Assembly (NCBI GenBank): GCA_943788245.1
Contig: CALSPN010000031.1
Span: 1-55,566, forward strand
DNA length: 55,566 nucleotides
DNA from: an uncultured Verrucomicrobiae bacterium
Lineage (GTDB): Bacteria > Verrucomicrobiota > Verrucomicrobiia > Limisphaerales > AAA164-E04
Direction of reading: 5' to 3'
This document shows, piece after piece, positions 46,116-55,566 of the stretch; the stretch's first letter is position 1, and the number at the start of each line of letters is the position of its first letter. The notes beneath the pieces are model-generated. The model was not told the origin of the DNA. It made no database searches and was given only the letters and a program-made list of their open reading frames with translations. The position numbers and the translations under genes were made by a program.

Positions 46116-48077
46116 TCACGCTGCCTTGGTTGCAGTAGATCGAAAACTTGCCCAGGTGCTCAGTGGCATGATGCCGATTGCCATGATCAATATCTGTGAG
46201 GCATTGAAAATCATAAGCCACTTGAATGCGGCATCCATGAATCCATAACTGTGGAGTCCAACATTGAGCATGTTAACACCGAACCATGAAAAGGCGGTGA
46301 CAATATTACCAAAAACGGCAAGGTTCATGAGCCCACGCTCACGGATCATACCACCCCATCGAGCGTGGAGAATGATGGCGTTCCAAATCACAATAAGGAG
46401 AGCCCCGTTTTCTTTGGGGTCCCACCCCCAGAATCGGCCCCAGGATTGATCTGCCCATATCCCACCAAGGATGGTACCGACAAAACTGAATAAAGTGGAG
46501 AAGCAGACCACTCCATACACCATACGTGTCAGAGATTTTGAAGTATCCTTGTCGAGGGATTTGGTAAAGAAACCCCTCATGATGTAAACGATCGCAAGGA
46601 ATCCTGAAAAGAAGGTAGAAGCGTACCCTAGTGTGATGATGACTACATGAGTAGCCAGCCAGAAGTTGGTGTCTAAAACCGCACGCAATACGCCCATTGT
46701 ATCTCCACTCAACGCAAGATTGTGGGCCACGATGAGTGACAATACACCGACTATGGAAGCGATTGCTGCTCCCACACCGTCCTTGTAGATACGCTCAATG
46801 ACGAGGCCTAGCAGTACTGCTCCCCACCCGACAAAAACAGCAGAGCTGTAAAGGTTTGTGACTGGAGGGCGCCCCTCGATGTACATTCGAGTGATCAACC
46901 CTCCCGTGTGAACGATAGCTGACAACACAATAAGATAAAAAGCAGTCTTACGTGTCCATTCAGAGCCGCTGAACCAGGTGCTACAGGCAAAAAGGAAAGC
47001 GATCAGGTAGATCACAGTACTTTTGTAAAAAGGAGAAAACTTGTTGTACGAAAATTCCAGGGAGGTGCGTTTTAGTTCTGTTCCAAAATCTGTTTTCAAG
47101 GATTCTTTGTATTGACTGGCTGCTTGATTGAAATTGCCCGAATTATCCCCGTGGAAGGCGCTGGCCATTTTTGCGTAAGAACGAACTGCAGGCCTTACGC
47201 CCATGGTTTGAATCGCTTGTATGAGATTAGTCCCCATCGTGCTCCACTGATCGCTTGTTCCTGAATCTTTGTTCGGTGGGATTAACAAAGTTCCTGCAGA
47301 ACTCAGATGCTGGAATCGATCCATGTAACCAGAAAACAAACCCAACGCAGCTTCATCGTGTTCAGATCCTGCATTCTGGCTTCGCCACGCTTCGAGACCC
47401 GGAGCAATCGATGACAAATAAATTTCCAGGTCACTGTTGAAGTCATGTGAATCCTGAGGTGCAATTGTATTTTTGAATTCCATATAGGTGTTCAAACCCA
47501 CCCAGACCTTGATCACTGCTTTTTCAAATGGACTTCTCAGCGCTGCTTCCTGATTGAATGCACTTTGCGCATGCCTGCGAATGGTCGGGAAATGCTCGCT
47601 GATTTCATGGAACGTAAAATAAAATAATCCAGATTTTTCGACACCTTGATCATCCAGACCCAATTCGTCCAGGAGGTCGGGGTGATTGATGGCAAAAATG
47701 TACCGTTCATCAGCAATTTCAGGATGCATCATGACTTCCATCAACCATTCAGATGCATTGAGCTTTTTGGGTCGTTTGCCGAATTGATACCATCGACGCT
47801 CTGATAACTGGCCCGATCCTTCTCCTCGAATCTTCAGGAAAGCTCCCCATTCGCCTTTCTCGTTGTTTCCCTCCACTGGTACTTTCCGCGTACCTCGGAT
47901 TTGTATCAACGCATTCATGCCCACGGAATCAAGAGGCTGAAGCCTTCCTTCACGCAAAACTGGCAGCTGACCGAAGGAGACATCATCCATGTAACCTTTT
48001 GCCTTTGGCGCGCGTAGTGCCGAAACTATCCAAAGGGTGAATAAGCCAAGCAAGAGATAAGGTAATAGCTTTTTCAT
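46116..48077 (-). CDS. ccsA: Cytochrome c maturation protein CcsA/ResC-type heme channel
   Basis: System II cytochrome c synthase component that brings heme across the membrane and, with ResB, attaches it to CxxCH. The C-terminal third has about eight spans and the WWD region 'GGIWADQSWGRFWGWDPKEN', with 'ARWGG' after it. The N-terminal half is unusual for CcsA: one N-terminal span, then about 330 residues of soluble sequence ('AKGYMDDVSFGQLPVLREGR'), before a further set of spans beginning near residue 350. Large periplasmic domains of this kind are common in PVC bacteria. It follows resB by eight bases, and its stop abuts that of the convergent propeller gene. Confidence 0.92.
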   Translation of the reverse strand: MKKLLPYLLLGLFTLWIVSALRAPKAKGYMDDVSFGQLPVLREGRLQPLDSVGMNALIQIRGTRKVPVEGNNEKGEWGAFLKIRGEGSGQLSERRWYQFGKRPKKLNASEWLMEVMMHPEIADERYIFAINHPDLLDELGLDDQGVEKSGLFYFTFHEISEHFPTIRRHAQSAFNQEAALRSPFEKAVIKVWVGLNTYMEFKNTIAPQDSHDFNSDLEIYLSSIAPGLEAWRSQNAGSEHDEAALGLFSGYMDRFQHLSSAGTLLIPPNKDSGTSDQWSTMGTNLIQAIQTMGVRPAVRSYAKMASAFHGDNSGNFNQAASQYKESLKTDFGTELKRTSLEFSYNKFSPFYKSTVIYLIAFLFACSTWFSGSEWTRKTAFYLIVLSAIVHTGGLITRMYIEGRPPVTNLYSSAVFVGWGAVLLGLVIERIYKDGVGAAIASIVGVLSLIVAHNLALSGDTMGVLRAVLDTNFWLATHVVIITLGYASTFFSGFLAIVYIMRGFFTKSLDKDTSKSLTRMVYGVVCFSTLFSFVGTILGGIWADQSWGRFWGWDPKENGALLIVIWNAIILHARWGGMIRERGLMNLAVFGNIVTAFSWFGVNMLNVGLHSYGFMDAAFKWLMIFNASQILIMAIGIMPLSTWASFRSTATKAA

Positions 48078-48085
48078 ATTAATAT

Positions 48086-49300
48086 TCAGGCAGTCTTAGG
48101 AGTCGTTGCTCGGGTGTTGATTGATGAAGGACTTGAATTTCTTCTCTTACGTGTGAATCCAATCAAATGAACCATAAATTGAACCGTCAATCCTACTCCC
48201 ACCATGGCGCAAGCGAGGTAAGGGGTAAGCCAGGTGGGGTTTTGAACCACTTGAAATGTTGATGTTGCTGTCAGACCTTGACGACGAACCATTTCATTGG
48301 CCGACATCTGATGCTGGAAAAAAGTCAGCCCGTGATACCGCAAGGGATGATTCATGTAGACCAGTACCTCCCGATCTTCGCCAGTGCCCTCATTTTGCAG
48401 ACGCACACGGCTTGCAAAGTTCTTTGGTTCCATCGTACCCGTGTAATTCTCGTGTGTTGCCTTGAGTAGTGTGAGTGAAAAGTCTTCGTAATAGCGTTTG
48501 GCCCGCATCCCCACGGAAAATTCTTTTCCCTGGTGGTTGAATTTCTGAGGGTCCAGTACAGTTGCAACCAGCCACTCACCCAGAATGGTATCACCATCCA
48601 TGATCTCCAGGACAGCAGCGCCAACGTCCCGTTGGTCCATTGCTGTTTCCGGTGGCATGGCTTTCAAGAAAACATTATTGAAACCACTGTTTGCTTCTAT
48701 GCGTGTGTAACCCTCCTTTTCTTTGCCCACTAGACTGACATTGGGCCAATAATCTTTGACATTGATTTTGAAGGGGAGAGGTCCGCTGGGTATTGTTGCG
48801 CCTGACTTGCTCTGCAGGAACGATTCCGAAAGCGCATAGACTTTGTCTTCTTCAGTCTTTGAATGGTCGATTAAAGCCAATTCATTCAATCTGAAGTCTG
48901 AAGAATGAGAAACGGTTTCCCCCTCCTTGATCTCCATGGCGCTCTCCCGTGACAGGAGATCAGTGAACAATTGTCCTAGTATCAACAAAATCAGTCCTGC
49001 ATGAGAAATATAGATCCCCACCTTTTTTCTGGTGAGTTTGAAACGAGCAATATAGGCACCCACAAGGTTCAACAACAAAAAAGTGCCTACCAGGTAACCT
49101 CCTGGCATTACCGGTATTTGCCAATCAGCGTTCTCAGGTCCCCAGTATACAAAAATGCTCTTGAAATAGCGTTCCTGTACGATGTAGAGCCCCTGATCCA
49201 CTTGCGCAATGGTGCCTACGAAGACGATGAGCATGAACAAAGTCAGACATGTCACCGTCAATCTGAGCGATGTGAAGAATTTTACAATATTATCGAGCAT
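48086..49300 (-). CDS. resB: Cytochrome c maturation protein ResB/Ccs1
   Basis: 404 residues from ATG 49300 (MLDNIVKFFTSLRLTVTCLTL), which starts directly in the first membrane span as in other ResB proteins; the open frame continues upstream to 49402 but only as unlikely leader. Four spans can be made out ('LFMLIVFVGTIAQVDQGLY', 'GGYLVGTFLLLNLVGAYIAR', 'KVGIYISHAGLILLILGQLF', and the C-terminal 'LTPYLACAMVGVGLTVQFMV') with a large periplasmic domain between the third and the last. It holds apocytochrome and heme ready for CcsA. Its start overlaps the end of the upstream lipoprotein gene by 11 bases, pointing to coupled translation. Confidence 0.93.
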   Translation of the reverse strand: MLDNIVKFFTSLRLTVTCLTLFMLIVFVGTIAQVDQGLYIVQERYFKSIFVYWGPENADWQIPVMPGGYLVGTFLLLNLVGAYIARFKLTRKKVGIYISHAGLILLILGQLFTDLLSRESAMEIKEGETVSHSSDFRLNELALIDHSKTEEDKVYALSESFLQSKSGATIPSGPLPFKINVKDYWPNVSLVGKEKEGYTRIEANSGFNNVFLKAMPPETAMDQRDVGAAVLEIMDGDTILGEWLVATVLDPQKFNHQGKEFSVGMRAKRYYEDFSLTLLKATHENYTGTMEPKNFASRVRLQNEGTGEDREVLVYMNHPLRYHGLTFFQHQMSANEMVRRQGLTATSTFQVVQNPTWLTPYLACAMVGVGLTVQFMVHLIGFTRKRRNSSPSSINTRATTPKTA

Positions 49301-50363
49301 TTTCGTTGAATTGAACTGATTGAACGAAGTTTTTGAAATTTTCTGATTCGCGTTGGACAGCGACAGCAGGTCCCATGGCCTTGAAAAACCAGGTTTGTCC
49401 ATTGTGAGGGATGATGGCTGCGCCGATTCCCTGAGTGGCGCCTGGGATGCTCACCAGTTTACCTTCGACTCCGCCAGAGGTGATGTCAGAGGTGATGGAC
49501 TCCAATTCACTCTGGTCAGCGGGTCCCAACCCCACCTGTCTGCGCCAGCGATTGATGTTTGGCAGTAGCCCGCCTGCGGCTCCTCCAAGGGAAGAAACCG
49601 TGATCTTCGCCTCGCCACCTTCTCCAGAGGCTTTGAAACTTGCGAGAATCATGGAGCTTGGGCCGCTGGATGTCCAACCTGCTGGAATCTGCCATTTGGG
49701 TAAATTACTTGAGCTGGAGGATTTTGGCGCGGCTGCGGGGCCAGTGGGCATTGTTCCCTTGTTCGCCATATTCATTCCTGCATGAGGGTCTGCAGATTGT
49801 CGTGCAGCTTTGATTTCCTGCTGCATTTTGTTCAGATCGACGGAACCAAGAAAGGCTGTAAAAGCTGGTCTCTCTGTTTCCAGATGCTGATCGGCACCAG
49901 TCATCTTGAAAAACCAAGTTCCCACGGGAGAATTGACAAACGCCGTAATGATCCTCATTCCCGCCATCTCCCCAGGCGTTTCCTCCGGGGCCGTCAGATC
50001 AAAAATGCGCCCATCGAATTGACCGATTTTTATCAATTCAGAGGATTCATTTACTTCCTCCTTGGAAATGGGGCTGAGTTGGAGCTGGCTCCTCCATAAA
50101 TTCACGATCTCATGGTCTTCAACCTTCAAGTCAGGCATTGGAAGAATGGCTACCTCCGCTGTCTCCTCATTTTCCCCAGTCACCTCAAAAGTAGCCAAAC
50201 GCATGGCACTTGTGTTCTGGGTTTGTTTCCAGTTGGCCGGAAGCTTGTATGCTTCACTTTTAGAGACTGTGTAAATTTCAACTTGTGATCCCTGTTTGCA
50301 ACTGGAGACGCATAGTGCAAACATGGAGCAGAATGCAGTGAGCCAAGCTTTCCTGTTTTTCAT
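49290..50363 (-). CDS. Lipoprotein of two repeated domains, in the cytochrome c maturation operon
   Basis: 357 residues from ATG 50363; the signal peptide ends 'ALCVSSC' so Cys22 is lipidated. The body consists of two copies of one domain, about residues 40-185 and 220-357, joined by a Ser/Pro/Ala linker with 'ADPHAGMNMANKG'. Both copies begin 'LPANW'/'IPAGW', then 'MRLATFEV'/'MILASFKA', 'NLWRSQLQLSPIS'/'INRWRRQVGLGPAD', and close with 'GTWFFKMTG...FLGSV'/'GQTWFFKAMG...FVQSV'. I know no function; the overlap with resB suggests a part in cytochrome c handling or maturation. An upstream frame to 50468 is present but without a signal. A proper search would show whether related proteins always accompany resB. 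Confidence 0.8.
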   Translation of the reverse strand: MKNRKAWLTAFCSMFALCVSSCKQGSQVEIYTVSKSEAYKLPANWKQTQNTSAMRLATFEVTGENEETAEVAILPMPDLKVEDHEIVNLWRSQLQLSPISKEEVNESSELIKIGQFDGRIFDLTAPEETPGEMAGMRIITAFVNSPVGTWFFKMTGADQHLETERPAFTAFLGSVDLNKMQQEIKAARQSADPHAGMNMANKGTMPTGPAAAPKSSSSSNLPKWQIPAGWTSSGPSSMILASFKASGEGGEAKITVSSLGGAAGGLLPNINRWRRQVGLGPADQSELESITSDITSGGVEGKLVSIPGATQGIGAAIIPHNGQTWFFKAMGPAVAVQRESENFKNFVQSVQFNENAR

Positions 50364-50684
50364 CAATACCTTGAGTTTTGTATGTATCACCTCAACAATG
50401 TTTTTTGCTGCCTGAAGCAGAATAAGAAATATCTCGCTACAATGTGCGCGATTAACAGATGAAATCAAGCGGTAACTTGCGACAATTCCGGCAAATGATC
50501 ATGGCTCAAGAAGATCACGTTTCCCGGGATTGATCTCCGTAAAATCAAGAGGCATTCCATGAAGTTCATCTCAGTCTTGCTCAGTTGAATTTCTCACCAG
50601 AAAGATTTACAAGGACCTCTTGCTCAATCAACACTCTTTTGAATAGTAAATATGAGGTAAATCAGATTTTGGAACAAATGCTTG
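50364..50684. other. Divergent intergenic region, no gene seen
   Basis: About 320 bases between the start of the lipoprotein/resB/ccsA operon and the start of the methyltransferase gene. A 24-codon frame at 50459-50533 exists but has no support. Both operons must be driven from here, yet I cannot point to clear -35/-10 pairs. No tRNA-like fold or terminator is visible. Confidence 0.6.
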
Positions 50685-51692
50685 ATGGAACAAAACATAC
50701 CTAGTCGAATCATTAAAAAACGAGGGCGCTTGCTCGAGTCAGGGAAATCCAATGCCTACCGACTCGTACACGGCGCAGGCGACGGTTTCAAGGGGTTTCA
50801 TCTGGACCGACTTGGTGATTATTTGTTGGCATCCAAAGAAGGAAAGCCTGATCTGGCTGAAGAAGACATAGCGAGAGGGTGGATGTCTCGACTGAAAAGC
50901 CGAGGTGTCTATCTGAAACAGTTGCAAAGGCATGTTCGTCGCTCGAACAAGGAGTGTTCTTCTCCAAAGATCTGGTTGGGGAACGCTGGCCAGAGCGAGA
51001 CCACGATCATTGAAAATGGCGTTCATTATCAAATCCGTTTTGATGAAGGGTATTCAGTGGGTATTTTTCTGGATCAGCGCGAAAACCGTCAACGATGGTT
51101 GCAGCAAAAAGTGCACTCTCGGTTTGCTCTGAATATAGATGCCCTGAAATCTGGAGATATTCTGAATACCTTTTCCTACACATGCCCTTTTTCAGTTTGT
51201 ATTGCCAAAAGCGGGCTGCGAGCGGTGAGTCTGGATCTGTCGAAGAAATATCTGGATTGGGGGAAAAAGAATTTCCAATTGAATGAACTACATCCGGACA
51301 CCCACGATTTCATTTATGGCGATGTTTTTGACTGGATGCGCCGATTCCGTAACCGAGGACGGATCTTTTCAGGCATCATTCTGGATCCCCCTACTTTTTC
51401 GAAAGCACCCAAGAGCAAAAAAATGTTTCAAGCAGAGAGAGATTATCCCGACCTTTTGAATCTGGCATTAGACATCATCGAGCCAGGGGGTGTGATTCTG
51501 GCTTGTAATAACACCGTTGGATGGATGCCTGGAGACTTTGAAAAGACGATTGATCACACCCTCATGAGGCGAGGAGTGGTTTGTGATCCGGTTTACTTCG
51601 CTCAGCAGCCTCCCGAATTTCCTGTAAGTCTGCAATCTCCTCAATATTTGAAATCTGCATGGATCAAAGTAACCGATGCGGGAAGAGGTTGA
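50685..51692 (+). CDS. Class I SAM-dependent rRNA methyltransferase, RlmI-like, without PUA domain
   Basis: 335 residues. It begins directly with the EEHUD-type domain ('GAGDGFKGFHLDRLGDYLL') and lacks the N-terminal PUA domain of E. coli RlmI. 'IRFDEGYSVGIFLDQRENRQ' leads to the Rossmann core: motif I 'NTFSYTCPFSVCIAKSG', 'SLDLSKKYLDWGKKNF', 'DFIYGDVFDWMRR' and the catalytic-type 'ILDPPTFSK'. In RlmI the motif I site is usually 'YTGGFS'; here it is 'YTCPFS', which some relatives in this phylum may share. The target is probably 23S rRNA cytosine, by family. ATG 50685 is preferred over TTG 50682. It is convergent with the RND gene, 26 bases apart. Confidence 0.87.
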   Translation: MEQNIPSRIIKKRGRLLESGKSNAYRLVHGAGDGFKGFHLDRLGDYLLASKEGKPDLAEEDIARGWMSRLKSRGVYLKQLQRHVRRSNKECSSPKIWLGNAGQSETTIIENGVHYQIRFDEGYSVGIFLDQRENRQRWLQQKVHSRFALNIDALKSGDILNTFSYTCPFSVCIAKSGLRAVSLDLSKKYLDWGKKNFQLNELHPDTHDFIYGDVFDWMRRFRNRGRIFSGIILDPPTFSKAPKSKKMFQAERDYPDLLNLALDIIEPGGVILACNNTVGWMPGDFEKTIDHTLMRRGVVCDPVYFAQQPPEFPVSLQSPQYLKSAWIKVTDAGRG

Positions 51693-51718
51693 AAATTCTT
51701 CGCCGTTCTTCAAGGATT

Positions 51719-54700
51719 CTATGATCTCCAGTCTTCGATCAATGTCATCACTGCGGGAATAAACGTCAAAACAAGCACTGCCGAAACGAGTGTCCCGACT
51801 CCCAGCGCTATGGCCATGGGCACCAGGAACAAAGCCTGAATACTCGTTTCAAAAATCATTGGACCCAAGCCTAGAAATGTGGTGAGCGCTGTCAGCATAA
51901 TCGGGCGAAATCGACGTTGTGCGGCCAGGATGACGGCATCTGTTGGAGATTTACCTTGTTTGAGATATTGATCCCGGGTGAGTTCCAACACAAAAGCACC
52001 ATTCACCACCATCCCGCACAGGGCAATCATGCCAAAGACACTGAACACGCTCAGATCAAATCCCATGATAATGTGACCCAGCACTGCTCCCGCCAGGCTC
52101 AAGGGAAGCATCAACAGGACGACCATCGCTTGGAGATAGCTCCTGAGAAGAAGACGCCATGATCGCATAGATGGCAAAAAGGGAAGCCAGCAATCCCCAT
52201 GAAAGATTGTTCATCGCTTCACGCTGTTCACGTTGTTCCCCTTCGAAAGAGTGACGGAGTTGTGGATATCGTTTGAGGATTTGCGGGAGTTCAGTTTTTT
52301 CAAAAGAACCCAGCACTTTGTTGCCCGTGGTGATTCCTGGGACGACATTGGCGGTGACGTTGATGACCCTGGCTCCGTCGACACGTGTGATGCGAGCCGG
52401 CGCGTCTGTTAACTCAATTTTTGCTGCCTGTCGCAAAGGGATCTCACCTCCACCAGGCGCCCGGATCAACAAATTTTTCCAGCCCGCTCAGTGTGCGTCT
52501 TTCTGATTCGGGGAATTTGACCATGACACGTAATTCTTCACGATCCATGGGCTGGCGAAGTGCCTCGGCACCATAAAAAGCGTGACGTATTTGTTGCCCC
52601 AATTCGCGTGCAGTGATGCCGAGGCTCCTTCCCTCCGGGGTGATTTCGAAATTGAATTGAGGCATTTCTCCCTGCCAAACCCCTTTCGCACGTCCTCAAC
52701 TCCCGGGTATTTCCCTATGGCTCTTGCAACTTCGGCAGCAGCTTCCCGCAGAACTTCCACCTCTGGGTGAGAAATTTGAATGTCGATTTCAGCGGAGCCG
52801 CCAGGGCCGATCAAATAATCAAAAAAAGACCGATTCCACATCCGGTAAGGCTGGGAACTCTTCTCGCCACAACTGGGCGAACTCCCCTGGAGTAACCTTT
52901 CTTTCGACTTTGTGGAACCAGCCGGACGGAGACTTCCCCTCCATTTGAGCTTCGTTCAGCAACGGAAGTGGTGATGCGCGATCAATATGTCTTCTTCACC
53001 CAGTTTATCGATGGCTTTGCGTGCGGCTTCTTCTATCAGAAACGCTACCTCGCGTGTTCGCTCGGTGGGAGTGCCGGACGGCATTTCGATCTCCGCCTGC
53101 ACAAAGGGAGGTTTCGATTGACGGGCGAAAGGTGAAGTCGATGCGGCCACTGAGAGTATATCCCCAGGATGATAAGGAACGCGCCGATGCGACAACCCAC
53201 AGGTCAAATATCTTTGCTTGATGACCAGGTGTATCACCGGGCTGTACCAGCGGTCGATCAGATGATCGATGCGAACGCGCAGCTCGTGTTTGCCAGGCAT
53301 GAAACTGATGATAAAGCTTGATGCCGGACTCTTTCGTTTTTCTGCGCAAGGTGGGCAGGCAGTATCAGGAGACATTCGATCAGGGAAACGGTAAACACAG
53401 CAATCACGACCGCAGGCAGCACGTAAAAGAAAACGCCCGGTTTCCCCCGGGCACGAAGAGGAGTGGAAGGAACGCAATGATATTGGTGCTCACCGCAAAT
53501 ACGACAGGTTTGGCCATCAGTTGGACTCCCTCTACAGCTGCCTGCATGCGGCTCTTGCCCAGAGACATTCTATGGAAAGATCTCTTCTCCCACAACGACG
53601 GCATCATCCACCACAATCCCGAGTGTCACAATGAATCCAAACAGAGAAATCATGTTGATGCTGGCGTCCATGGCTGGGAGCAGGAACAATGAACCCAGAA
53701 TGGAAACCGGAATGCCTGCGGTTGTCCAAAAAGCAACTCGCAGCTCCAGGAATAGTCCCAATGCCAGGATCACCAGGAGGAGCCCGATGGCTCCATTGGT
53801 GAGAAGCATGTTGATGCGTTCCTCATAATCATCGGACCGGTCAAAGGTAATGGTGATGCCAACCGAGTCTGGCAGTTGAGTTTTTTCACTCGTCAATGAA
53901 TTGACGAACGGCACGAGCGACTGTGAGTGGAGATTGAGTTTCCGAACTGTAGACAGCCAGCCAGATGGAAGGGCGGCCATTGAAATAGGATTCTCGTTCT
54001 GATTCTTCAAAATCATCTTTAACAATGGCAATATCTTTCAATCGAACTTTCGTGCCATCTGCTCTGCTGATGATCGGAATGGATTCAAATTCTCGAGCCA
54101 ATTCCTTGCGCTCCTTGGTTTTGAGCAGGTAATCACCGCCGGCTGTCCTGATGGAACCCGCAGGCACGTCCAAAGCCGCATCATCGACCCGCCTCAGCGA
54201 TGTCGTTTAACCTGAGCCCCATGGATCTGAGTCTGGCTTGTGGGACCTCAATGTGGACTTCAGGGCTTCGGACCCCTCTTAATTCGATCAAGGAAATTTC
54301 GGGAAGTGAAAGCAGCTTGTTCTCCATCTCCCTGGCAAATTCGACCAATCCCTTGGCGTCCAGATCTCCGTAGATTGAAAGATACATGACACCCGCGACG
54401 TCGGCCGTTATCCAGAGCAATGACGGGAGGTTCCGCATCCCTCCGGAAAAAGGTTGATGCGCTGGACCGCGGCCGTAATTTCCTGAAGGCCCCGGTTGCG
54501 ATCTGAACCGGGAATCAGCTCAGCCAGAATGCGGGCATTCCCTTCGCTCGCAGTGCCTGTGATTTCCCGGACAAGCTCCATGGAACGCAGTTCCGATTCT
54601 ATCGGAAGAATGATGGATTGTTCGACTTCCTCGGGACTTGCGCCCCGGTACTCCATGGAAATCTCAACCACATCCAAAGTGAAAGTCGGGTAGATCTCCT

Positions 54701-54846
54701 GTCGGATATTGAGCGAGACGATCAGCCCCGTGACAACCACGGCTACCATCAGTAAATTGGCAGCGACTTGGTTTTTTGGCAAACCAGGTGAGTAAACCCT
54801 GAAAGCCGGATTCGGATGTGTTCGCTTCTCGTTCCTGTTTCATCAT
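51719..54846 (-). CDS. RND-type efflux transporter (AcrB family), many frameshifts
   Basis: Inner-membrane proton-driven pump of about 1,040 residues. Pieces in order: 'AANLLMVAVVVTGLIVSLNI' (span 1), 'EYRGASPEEVEQSIILPIES', 'MYLSIYGDLDAKGL', 'SEKTQLPDSVGITITFDRSD', 'GFIVTLGIVVDDAVVVGE' (the catalytic DD span), 'PVVFAVSTNIIAFLPLLFVP', and finally 'GMVVNGAFVLELTRDQYL', 'LTALTTFLGLGPMIFE'. About ten frame changes occur. Those I resolved (CCC 54188-54190, AAA 53576-53578, C5 53447-53451) vanish when the run is one base shorter, so the gene is probably intact in life. Start near ATG 54846 (MKQEREANTS). It follows its adaptor gene closely; substrate unknown. Confidence 0.85.
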
Positions 54847-54850
54847 TCGT

Positions 54851-55566
54851 TCAGAGACGCTGCGCGTTGATGACCGTGCCCGGTACAGCAGAACGAAGTG
54901 GACTGACAATTAATGTTTCACCCGGTTGCATCGCATTGGATACGTATACCATATCGTCCATGTTCCACAGGATTTCGACATCGCGGATTTGCAAGGTGCT
55001 GGAGGTGTCCACTACCCAGATGCGATTGTTGGATCTGAGGGAAGCCTGGCGAATTGCGAGGCAATCGTTGATTTCACCTGCTTCGATATCCACACGCACG
55101 TAACTTCCGATGAGCAGTGGGGCTGCCTTTCGGGATGCGCCGGCTGCCTCATTATGAGAGAATGAAATGAGCAGCCGTGCCATCCTTCCCTCGCGCTCTA
55201 AATCGCCTCTAAGACCGATTACCCTGCCGTTTCCCGCAAATTGCTTCCCGCCGCCTGATGTCAGGAAAATGCTGGTTCTGGCTCCTTGCTTGGAATCTTC
55301 CGGCAGTTGGATGTGACGGATCTGATCTACCCGGAAGTGACACCTGAATCCAATATTCATCAGCACCAATCAGAGTGGCTGCTGAATAGCCGGGGTTGAT
55401 GCGTTGTCCGATCTCAAGGTTTTCTTCGAGGACAACGGCATTGAACGGCGACTTGATCAAATGGCGTTTGAGTAATTCAAGATTGCGTTCTCTAGCAATG
55501 CTTAATCGTGCTACTTCAGCTTCCTGCACGAGTGCTTCGGCTTCGAGGGAAATTAACTCTGTATCT
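54851..55566 (-). CDS. RND pump periplasmic adaptor (membrane fusion protein), partial, frameshifted
   Basis: The C-terminal part of a HlyD/AcrA-type adaptor that runs off the right end of the window, where its 5' end lies. Visible are the coiled-coil exit ('LSIARERNLELLKRHLIKSP'), the lipoyl half 'FNAVVLEENLEIGQRINPGY', the beta-barrel 'ADEYWIQVSLP' and the membrane-proximal domain to the stop at 54851 ('GSYVRVDIEAGEINDCLAIR', 'PGETLIVSPLRSAVPGTVI'). The frame changes at CCC 55330-55332; one base fewer gives 'SLPVDQIRHIQLPED'. Four bases separate its stop from the RND start, so both belong to one operon. A TolC gene is not in the window. Confidence 0.82.

Noticed and set aside
50459..50533. 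24-codon frame beginning MKSSGNLRQF
   Set aside because: No ribosome binding site and no similarity or context to support it.
51719..54846. RND pump as a true pseudogene
   Set aside because: Most frame changes fall in homopolymers and are fixed by one base; all expected domains are present in order.
1..55566. tRNA, rRNA, CRISPR array and prophage
   Set aside because: No cloverleaf candidates, no spaced repeats and no phage structural genes in the gaps I read.

Overview
The window looks like a chromosomal segment of a Gram-negative member of the Planctomycetes-Verrucomicrobia-Chlamydiae group, most likely Verrucomicrobiota. The grounds are the paired DUF1501 and PSCyt1/DUF1549/DUF1553 proteins, a sulfatase, PA14 proteins, cytochromes with planctomycete-type c-heme domains, a DUF6600 lipoprotein, and secreted proteins ending in a 'YxxxxSxDLxxW ... 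FYRL'-type module. This is an inference from gene families; no rRNA or tRNA is present to confirm it. I saw no prophage, transposon or CRISPR array.

Layout. 1-4.4 kb: 3' part of dapE, then leftward genes for an M23 peptidase, a SecD-P1-like lipoprotein, an unknown membrane-anchored protein, signal peptidase I and a DUF554 protein, with one tiny basic ORF. 4.5-12 kb: leftward DUF1501 + PSCyt1/DUF1553 pair and a double-PA14 secreted protein. 12-20.6 kb: MFS transporter, EcsC protein, a DUF6600 lipoprotein with a Ser/Arg-rich tail, a secreted protein, a small secreted protein, a sulfatase and a CPBP protease. 20.6-31.7 kb: housekeeping genes (a CbpA-type co-chaperone, SAM hydrolase, ppdK, aroQ, aroE, pilD, comM) and a cytochrome/WD40 protein. 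31.7-39.4 kb: a DUF3516 helicase and a leftward three-gene exporter operon (adaptor, MacB-type permease, TolC-like lipoprotein) without an ATPase gene. 39.6-41.5 kb: a TraB/GumN-like protein and a decayed secreted-protein gene. 41.6-50.4 kb: a five-heme PA14 cytochrome and its partner propeller protein, facing a leftward cytochrome c maturation operon (duplicated lipoprotein, resB, ccsA). 50.7-55.6 kb: an RlmI-like methyltransferase and an RND pump with its adaptor.

How the genes fit together. The secreted c-type cytochromes (6-9 kb, 26-27 kb, 41-44 kb) need heme attachment, and the System II ResB/CcsA pair lies next to the largest of them. The pilD, comM and aroE/aroQ genes form a compact housekeeping block. 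Two export systems are encoded, one at 34-39 kb and one at the right end.

Data quality matters here. dapE, lepB, the DUF1501 and DUF1553 genes, the PA14 gene, the co-chaperone, the RND pump and its adaptor are each split by frameshifts. At almost every break I checked, shortening a short homopolymer by one base restores a family-like protein. I therefore annotate these as single genes with probable sequencing or assembly indels, not as true pseudogenes. The decayed gene at 40.8-41.5 kb does not fit that simple pattern and may be a real pseudogene.
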